A stretch of 64,000 nt of DNA from Ascaphus truei (Eukaryota; Chordata; Amphibia; Anura; Ascaphidae): assembly GCA_036426205.1 (NCBI GenBank), contig CM071573.1, positions 71,894,580 through 71,958,579 of the forward strand, in the 5' to 3' direction. Position 1 is the first letter of the stretch. Each line of letters opens with the position of its first letter. This document shows positions 57,986 through 64,000 of the stretch, one piece after another. The notes beneath the pieces were generated by a model that was given only the letters and a program-made list of their open reading frames with translations, ran no database searches and was not told where the DNA came from. The position numbers and the translations under genes are program-made.

Positions 57986-59479
57986 TGGCTGTTAACCATT
58001 TTGAGGCTAAATGTGATGTCACAAGCCCTATTAAAGGCCATGACGCCTCATTTGAGCCCAAGAAGACGACGAGACAACATCGGTTGGGATTTACCATGGG
58101 GTTTTTTTGGGTTGACAGATGAAGATAAAAGATAAAGAAGATCAAAAAATGGTGACAGATGAAGATAGAAGAAGGTGATTAAAGAAAGAAAAAAGAAAAT
58201 TTGGGTACCTCATCCGGATCTTCATGGCGGATGGCATCGGATGCTGTTGGAGCCCTTCAAGGTACGTGAGCTTCCTGTTACCCCGGGAGTCGGAGGGCCA
58301 CCGCTTCAAATGGTAAGTAAAATATTGAATGTTTGTAAATGTCTCTTTTTACAGATTTCTTCATTGGATGTGTTTTTTGACTTTTTGGGGGAGGCACATT
58401 GACTGATAATATATTAATCTGTACCACTATAGGGTAAAGATTAATACATTATTATGACAATATTTGGGGGGCATTTGTGGCTTGGCATTGCTGTTGGTTT
58501 TTTTAATTTCAATTTCTAATGTGGATGTTATTGTTTGTTTTTTTCCTGCTTAATGGTAATAAAATGTTTGCGATTGGTGTTCGTTTGTAGTTAATGTTGT
58601 ATTATGTTGGCTAATGCGTTTTATGGTTATTTCAGATATTGTTTGAATGTATTTCTTTGTCTTTTAATGTTACATTCATTAATGTTGTTGTAATTAATTG
58701 GTTTGATTGGTTAGTGTTACTATTCATTTTGAGTTGGTTTAGGAATTAATTGGTTTCATTGGTTAATGGTTTAATTAATTCATTGTTGATGTTGTTACTG
58801 CTTGTATTCATTGGATTAGCTGGCTACTGTTTTAATTTACTTTATTTAGGTATGCTAATGCAGGATTTAATAATGGGCAAATAATCTATTATCCATATCT
58901 GGATAATAGTTATTTTGCACATTATTGTACTGTATGTGTTAGGGGGGTGTATTTAGTTAGAAATAATGTTTAGTATATTTATAGGCACAACATTAGTACC
59001 GCAGGCCCGCGCGTACCCCGAGACTCCCGCAGGGACCCCAGGACGGTCGCGGGGTCAGCCGGGGACACCCGCGAGACCCCCGGCCTCCCTCGGGGACCTC
59101 CATGGGGTCAGCTGGGGACACCCGCCGGCCTGTTGTATGGGTGTTGCGCACGCAAAAATGTAAACAAATACATTTTTCAAAGTCCAGCTTTTTTATCACC
59201 TGCCATGAGTTGGCGATCTTTTCTGAACGCAACTTTCGCGTGCGATAACTTTGCGTAGCTTAGTGAATCCCAGAGAAGGGCAGAATTGAACGCAAACAGG
59301 TTATCGTACGAGCAAAGTTGGACTTTGAAAAATTTCCAGGAAAAAGTCAGTTTAAGAACGCAAAGTGCCTGTTTGCGTGGCTTAGTGAATCGTGTTCGGC
59401 GAAACATCACGTTCTAAGAGCACTTTGCGCTCTTAAAACGACTTAACGGAGCTTAGTGCATAGCCCCCATAAAGTCTTG

Positions 59480-59647
59480 GAAGTGAATTGATAAAAAAGG
59501 AAACATGTCACCCTGGAAGAGAAATGCAACCCTTTTGGAAGATGTTTCCCAACATCTAATAGGGCAATACAGCAAAAACTTCACAGCGCAAACCTCTCCA
59601 GGATCATTAAAAGAGAAAAATTACATAGTGCAAAAAAGCTACTATAG
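59480..59647. other. Spacer between palindromes
   Basis: Nothing recognised; probably belongs to the left part of the following fold-back element. Confidence 0.3.
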
Positions 59648-60220
59648 AAGGTTAGTAGTCAAAAAGTATTATAAACTGCTCACTCACGTGGTGTCAGAAA
59701 AAATCAGACGTTTTCAATATTGTGTCTTGATCTTTTCCTTTAGGACGTTTGTATACTTTTAATTCCCGAGGAAGCTCCCATATCTGAGTGAAACGCGTAG
59801 GGTGGGAATCTTTACGCGCAGGTTGTCATCCTTCCACTCCTGCAAGTGAAATCCACCACCAGAGCCTCCCTGATCCTCCCCTCCGGTGACAGCTGCTACC
59901 CGGAAGCGCGACTCCGGATCAATAGAGAAGCCAACAAATGAGTGTTCGGGACGACGCGTTCTTGGACCCAGAGTGGTCACTCGACTTTTTATCTACCTGG
60001 AGCATGTAAGTTTGCTTTGTCCACTGATCTAGTGTATTTTACTTTTAGAAAGCATTTTGCACTGTCTACCTCTTCTTCTTTCTCCACCTAATCTTTGGGA
60101 GTTTAAAGTATGCAAACGTCCTAAAGGAAAAGATCAAGACCCGACACAATATTGAAACGCCTGATTTTCTCTGACACCACGTGAGTGGGCAGTTTATAAT
60201 ACTTTTTGAGCGCTAACCTT
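59648..60220. mobile_element. Fold-back element B with hammerhead-like loop
   Basis: Inverted arms 59648-59760 and 60100-60220 share AAAAAGTATTATAAACTGC and CTCACGTGGTGTCAG and TTGATCTTTTCCTTTAGGAC. The loop holds the ribozyme-like motif on the plus strand at 59763-59812, next to a GC-rich part. Arms have more differences than in A and C, so this copy is older. Confidence 0.65.
59763..59812 (+). ncRNA. Hammerhead-like motif, one core change
   Basis: CCGAGGA (59766-59772) replaces CUGANGA by a single U-to-C change. GCTC/GAGT form stem II around an 8-nt loop and GAAACGCGTA lies at 59790-59799. ATTCC and GGAAT can pair as a stem I with an internal loop. The core change would be expected to weaken or abolish cleavage. 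Confidence 0.45.
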
Positions 60221-60254
60221 AGATACGTTGGTTTTACACATATTTTCTAAACAA

Positions 60255-60292
60255 ACTCTATTACCTTGCTCAATTGGTGCAAAATCCATTGT
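60255..60292. repeat. Left piece of interrupted degenerate tandem repeat
   Basis: TTGGTGCAAAATCCATTG matches the CTACAAAATCCATT units at 62450-62530. The array is split here by the hAT-like insertion. Confidence 0.55.
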
Positions 60293-60300
60293 AATATCCA

Positions 60301-60987
60301 CATGGGCGTCCGCAGAAATGTTTTCAGGGGGGGGCATAATTATAACTAGACAGAGAGAGAGAGTGGGTGTGGGGGGTGTGTGGGTGACAGGGTGGGTGAC
60401 TGACTGACTCGTGTGTGACTGACACTTGGGTGACTGACTGACACTTGGGTGGGTGACTGACTGACTGTGGGTTGGTGTCTGTATTCATTCACAGACAGAC
60501 AGACACAAACACACACACACCCTCCCTCTCAGACTCTCCCTCTCAGTCTCTCCCTCTCCGACTCTCTCAGACTCCCCCCCCCCCTCAGACACTCTCTCCC
60601 CCTCAGACTCTCCCTCTCAGACTCTCTCAGACTCTCCCTCTCAGACTCTCTCAGACTCTCCCTCTCAGACTCTCCCTCTCAACTCTCTCAGACTCTCCTC
60701 TCAGACTCTCTCAAGACTCTCCACTCTCACTTCTCTCAGACTTCCCCCCCCCTCATACTCTCTCAGCCTCTCTCCCCCTCAGACTCTCTCTCCCTCTCTC
60801 CCCCGACTCTCTCAGACTCTCTCCTCCCCCTCAGACTCTCTCCCCCTTAGACTCTCTCCCCCTCAACTCTCTCAGACTCTCTCTCCCCCCTCAGACTCTC
60901 TCCCCCTCAGACTCCCCTCCCTTCAGAATCCCTCTCTTACTCTCAGACCTCCTCTCTCACTCTCAGACCTCTCTTCTCACTCTCATA

Positions 60988-61018
<31 letters not shown>

Positions 61019-61066
61019 CACCAACACCCACACCCACCACACACACACATACACACACACACAACA

Positions 61067-61104
<38 letters not shown>

Positions 61105-61473
61105 CACACACACACACACCTTTGTCGGTGCCCCTCTAATGCAGATAGTCCCAAGGTGTAGCCCCATCTCTTCTTACCTACCCCGCCCCTCTCTTCTTCA
61201 TCTCACCTCCCCCCTCACCCGTCTCTTCCTCACTTCCTCTTTTACAACACCCCCTTCTCCTCACTCTCTCCCCCCTCCATCATTATCCCCCTCTGACTCA
61301 AACCCCTCCTGAATCCCCCTCCTCACATTCATTCCCTCCCCCCTGATCTCACACACACACACACCCACACACACACCACACACACAACACACCACACACT
61401 CCACACACCACACATCACCCACACACACTCACCACAACACACCACACACACACACACACACACAACACACACA

Positions 61474-61553
<80 letters not shown>

Positions 61554-62248
61554 ACACTCCACACACCACACACCACACCACACACACCACACACACACTC
61601 ATACAGCTAACACACACATCCCAGCACACTCATACACACCAGTACACACACTCCATACACCCCAGCTCAGAAACCAAACTCTACTCTCTACAAGTTTTTA
61701 ATAGATCGTTTTTTGGACGGAACGTGTTTTCCGTGATCATTTGTGTAATCAGACTTTTTTATACCTGATCATTGGTTTAATGCGGAACTTGTGGTACCGA
61801 TCTGGGTTTTAATTCGTACAGCGTTAATTTGGTTACCTTAGAGGGTGGGTAATCAGAAGGGTGACCAGAGCATGGGAATATTTTGGGAATTTGGGGGATC
61901 GGCGCAGTGTGTGGATCATAGCCGGAGGTACATTTGTAAAAGCGAGAGTGGCATGGAGCAGTAGTCACCTGACTTGCTCCATGCAGGAAAGGGCGGGCCT
62001 CGCTATGCAAGCTCAGATAGAGCTTGTGAGGGCCAAAAAAAAAAAATCCTGGCAGCGTGCCAACACGCACCAGCCAATCAGGAGACAAGGGAGGTTTTTT
62101 TTTTTTTGCAGAGACGTGCGCGCTTCCTTGCACATCGTGAGCGCGCTAAATCCTGTCACGCCAGTGCCCTCTGTCCAATGCTGTTGGCGGCCGTGGATCC
62201 AGGGGGGGGGCAAGCGCCCCCCCTTCCCCCCTCCTGCGGACGCCCATG
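60301..62248. mobile_element. 1.95-kb hAT-like element packed with CT/CA repeats
   Basis: Perfect 15-bp terminal inverted repeats CATGGGCGTCCGCAG (60301-60315) and CTGCGGACGCCCATG (62234-62248). They are flanked by a perfect 8-bp duplication AATATCCA (60293-60300 and 62249-62256). Inside lie a GGGTGACTGACTGAC minisatellite, a CTCTCAGACTCTCCC array, two long (CA)n runs and about 500 bp of unique sequence. There is no transposase. The 8-bp duplication points to hAT; the long frames inside are repeat translations. Confidence 0.9.
60490..61620. repeat. Pyrimidine and (CA)n arrays inside the hAT-like element
   Basis: CTCAGACTCTCCCTCTCAG-type units at about 60525-60960 are almost pure pyrimidine on the plus strand. 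(CA)n runs follow at about 60985-61120 and 61350-61615. Mirror-like homopyrimidine tracts can form triplex (H-) DNA, and (CA)n can form Z-DNA; both are known properties. Confidence 0.9.
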
Positions 62249-62256
62249 AATATCCA

Positions 62257-62770
62257 CTGCTTTACTATGTGCAGCCATGTTCATTAGATTTCACATGTAA
62301 CACAGAATGCATTGCATTATTTACGCACTGGCCATTCCATTGCATTTCTCATAGAGCACAAAACATCTTGTGTTCTGTTCTATACCCCATGTGAATCTTG
62401 GAATGTTACATCCATTGAGTTACTCATGTTATGTACCACAAAATCTGTTGTGTTATTCACATATAGGAAAATTCACTGCATTACTCACACACTACAAAAT
62501 CCATTACTTTACCCGCACACAGCAAAATCCATGCATTACTCATTTAGCACAAAATCCGCTTTCTTACTCACATACTGCACAATTTACTGCATTGCTAATG
62601 CAGCAGAAAATCCATCATGCTACTCAAATACTGCCCAATATACTGCATTACTCATGCACCAAAAATGCACAACACTATTTATACAACACAACACAAATTC
62701 TATTGTTACTAGAACACCTAGAAATGCCATAGCAGTACTCATACACTTCAAAGTCTGTGTACATTGTAAT
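62257..62770. repeat. Degenerate ~35-40-bp tandem repeat
   Basis: Diverged units of the type TACTCACACACTACAAAATC plus CATT recur across this stretch. The open frames 62312-63016 and 62370-62732 (Cys-Tyr-Ser-His-Thr-rich) are repeat translations. Confidence 0.65.
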
Positions 62771-62839
62771 GGAGGAAACCACTGTATTCATACAATGAAA
62801 AATAATTCTGCTACCTATGAACCTCTACATCCGACAGGT

Positions 62840-63035
62840 GTAAATATTCTTAATGTAAGCCCTCACAAGCATGGCCCTCAGTTCCTTTTGTATCGGTCTG
62901 CATCAGTTTGTTCTTTTCTGTGTGTCATTCCAGTTTATGTAACTGCTGCACCCTCCCTCCCTCCCTTCTTCCCCCTCCCCACTGTACCACGGAATATGTT
63001 GGCGCCTTATAAATAAACGATAATAATAATATTAG
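62840..63035 (+). mobile_element. SINE/LINE 3' tail
   Basis: TGTAAGCCCTCACAAGCATG and ATGTTGGCGCCTTATAAATA, then an (ATA)n-type end. This is a different 3' tail from that of the MIR-like SINEs but follows the same logic. The head is missing. Confidence 0.55.
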
Positions 63036-63083
63036 TAGATGTGGCACACTAGAATAACATCATAATAATATAATGCTTTAGAG

Positions 63084-63384
63084 CAGGGGTCTCCAAACTA
63101 CGGCCCAGGGGCCACATCAGGCCCCCCACAAGATTTTATCCGTCCCTCAGCAACTTGAAATATATATATTTTTGCTCATTATATATAATTTCCCAGTGTA
63201 ATTGTGACATTTCTCTTTTGTTCTGAATCATATGCTGATTACCCCCCAAAAGATCCAAATAAAACTTATTCATTATTTATAAAATATATAAATATATAAA
63301 AATGATAAAAATATGTTTTTTCTTTGGCGAAAATGTATAGAATATACGATGTGTCCCTCGTACTGAAAAGTTTGGAGGCCGCTG
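63084..63384. mobile_element. hAT element with perfect 8-bp duplication
   Basis: 301 bp, flanked by CTTTAGAG at 63076-63083 and 63385-63392. Ends CAGGGGTCTCCAAACTACG and (reverse complement) CAGCGGCCTCCAAACTTTT. The left part CCAGGGGCCACATCAGGCCC is of a type common in hAT-Charlie-like elements. Non-coding. Confidence 0.85.
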
Positions 63385-63460
63385 CTTTAGAGCACTCCTT
63401 ATGTTTGAGATAATATATGTGATTCTTCTACTGGTGCACCGGATCTCCAACATCTGCTAT

Positions 63461-63500
63461 ATTCTTGAGAAAGGCTGCCAGGTAGCCGAAACATTGAGTT
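63461..63500 (+). ncRNA. Decayed hammerhead-like motif
   Basis: TTGAGAA, stem GGCT/AGCC, then GAAACATTGAG. The first box has lost both its C and its G, like the copy at 54824-54862. Confidence 0.3.
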
Positions 63501-63539
63501 ATAGTGTGATAATAAATACAAAATGGCAGTAATCCCTGA

Positions 63540-63748
63540 AACGAAGTAGAAAACTACTTCCAAAAATCTTTTCAAAGATTCAGGAATATTTATTGCAGGA
63601 CTAGTCAATGCAGCGGCAACGTTTCAGGTGCTACATGGACCTTTCATCAGGTGAGACCCGGAACATTGTCTTGACTGTTGACTGTTCCTGCAATAAATAT
63701 TCCTGAATCTTGAAACAGATTTTTGGAAGTTGTTTTCTACTTCGTTTT
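63540..63748. mobile_element. Fold-back element D with hammerhead-like loop
   Basis: Inverted arms 63540-63600 and 63685-63748 share GAATATTTATTGCAGGA and CTTCCAAAAATCT. The loop carries, on the minus strand (63617-63656), CTGATGA (63644-63650), a perfect AGGT/ACCT stem II and GAAACGTTG. The core is intact, apart from the extra A, but stem I is weak. Confidence 0.6.
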
Positions 63749-64000
63749 GGGGATGACTGCCATTTTGCTTTTGTTTGTGCTGTTGTGTTGGCCCCACAGT
63801 TCTTTTTCTCTCCCCTTTTTGATCCTTCCCCCCACCCCCATGTTTCTTCAAGTGATAATAAATACACCTCACTGAGCAAATCCAAAGTGCAACCTCCTTT
63901 GAGATCCAGATTGTCTTTCTTTCCTTGTGTTTTGCTAGTCTACAAACAACACACAGAACCCCAGTAACCTATTTTTGGGAACCCCTTAAATACACTTTAC
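63749..64000. other. Unassigned end of window
   Basis: Nothing recognised; the element at 63540 may extend into it. Confidence 0.3.

Larger units (their letters stand above)
56072..59471. mobile_element. Giant 3.4-kb palindromic element
   Basis: Left end GGGGGCTATGCACTAAGCTCC has its complement at the right end (59450-59470). The core arms, about 56640-57820 and 57830-58985, are inverted copies of each other with small differences. They meet almost without spacer near 57825. The outer 300-bp parts differ between sides, but both hold several ATTCACTAAG motifs that could serve as subterminal transposase sites. The left side also contains a TTAA-family MITE fragment. Flanks TTA and ATAA give no exact duplication. 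No coding capacity; likely a head-to-head dimer or a very large fold-back MITE. Confidence 0.8.

Noticed and set aside
60467..61161. A Ser-Leu-Pro-rich frame of 229 codons.
   Set aside because: It is a translation of the CTCTCAGACTCTCCC and CA arrays inside a transposon.
62312..63016. A 234-codon frame rich in Cys, Tyr, Ser, His and Thr.
   Set aside because: It reads through the degenerate tandem repeat and then a SINE/LINE tail.

Overview
This window looks like intergenic or intronic DNA from a large, repeat-rich vertebrate genome, most likely an anuran amphibian. The reasons are the mix of short hAT, PIF/Harbinger-like and TTAA-flanked (T2/Kolobok-like) MITEs, solo LTRs, L2/CR1- and RTE-type LINE remnants, MIR-like tRNA-derived SINEs and long dinucleotide arrays. 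No intact host gene, rRNA or tRNA gene was recognised. Nearly all open frames are chance frames or repeat translations; only the LINE fragments carry recognisable protein motifs. The species call is an inference from repeat style, not a search result.

Layout. 0-10 kb: a TTAA-flanked MITE, a hAT element carrying a 49-bp tandem array, a solo LTR, a CpG-rich MITE and a fold-back element with a hammerhead-ribozyme-like motif. 10-19 kb: RTE-type reverse transcriptase remnant, a large TG/20-bp minisatellite block, an octamer-bearing palindrome and a ~375-bp tandem array. 19-33 kb: more MITEs, two hAT elements abutting on one shared target site, a second solo LTR, a CR1-type LINE 3' end and a hAT MITE with a perfect 8-bp duplication. 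33-48 kb: SINEs, CpG-rich MITEs with 3-bp TWA duplications (two share one TAA), a second hammerhead-like fold-back, a young 320-bp tandem duplication and a 1.1-kb solo LTR. 48-50 kb: the most informative coding remnant, the 5' part of an L2/CR1-like LINE ORF with a canonical 2A ribosome-skipping motif before its endonuclease. 50-64 kb: SINE and ribozyme-like fragments, a giant 3.4-kb palindrome, another hammerhead-like fold-back, and a 1.95-kb hAT-like element filled with CT/CA arrays that split an older tandem repeat.

Two signals stand out. First, a motif with the conserved-core layout of a hammerhead ribozyme (CUGANGA box, stem II, GAAA box, ACGCGU) occurs about nine times, and the best copies sit in the loops of long inverted repeats. 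Hammerheads are known in Penelope-like retroelements and amphibian genomes, so the motif is not wholly new, but this repeated fold-back architecture deserves attention. Second, the LINE encodes D-I-E-P-N-P-G-P behind hydrophobic segments. Everything else reads as layered transposon insertion, and several insertion events can be ordered from target-site duplications.
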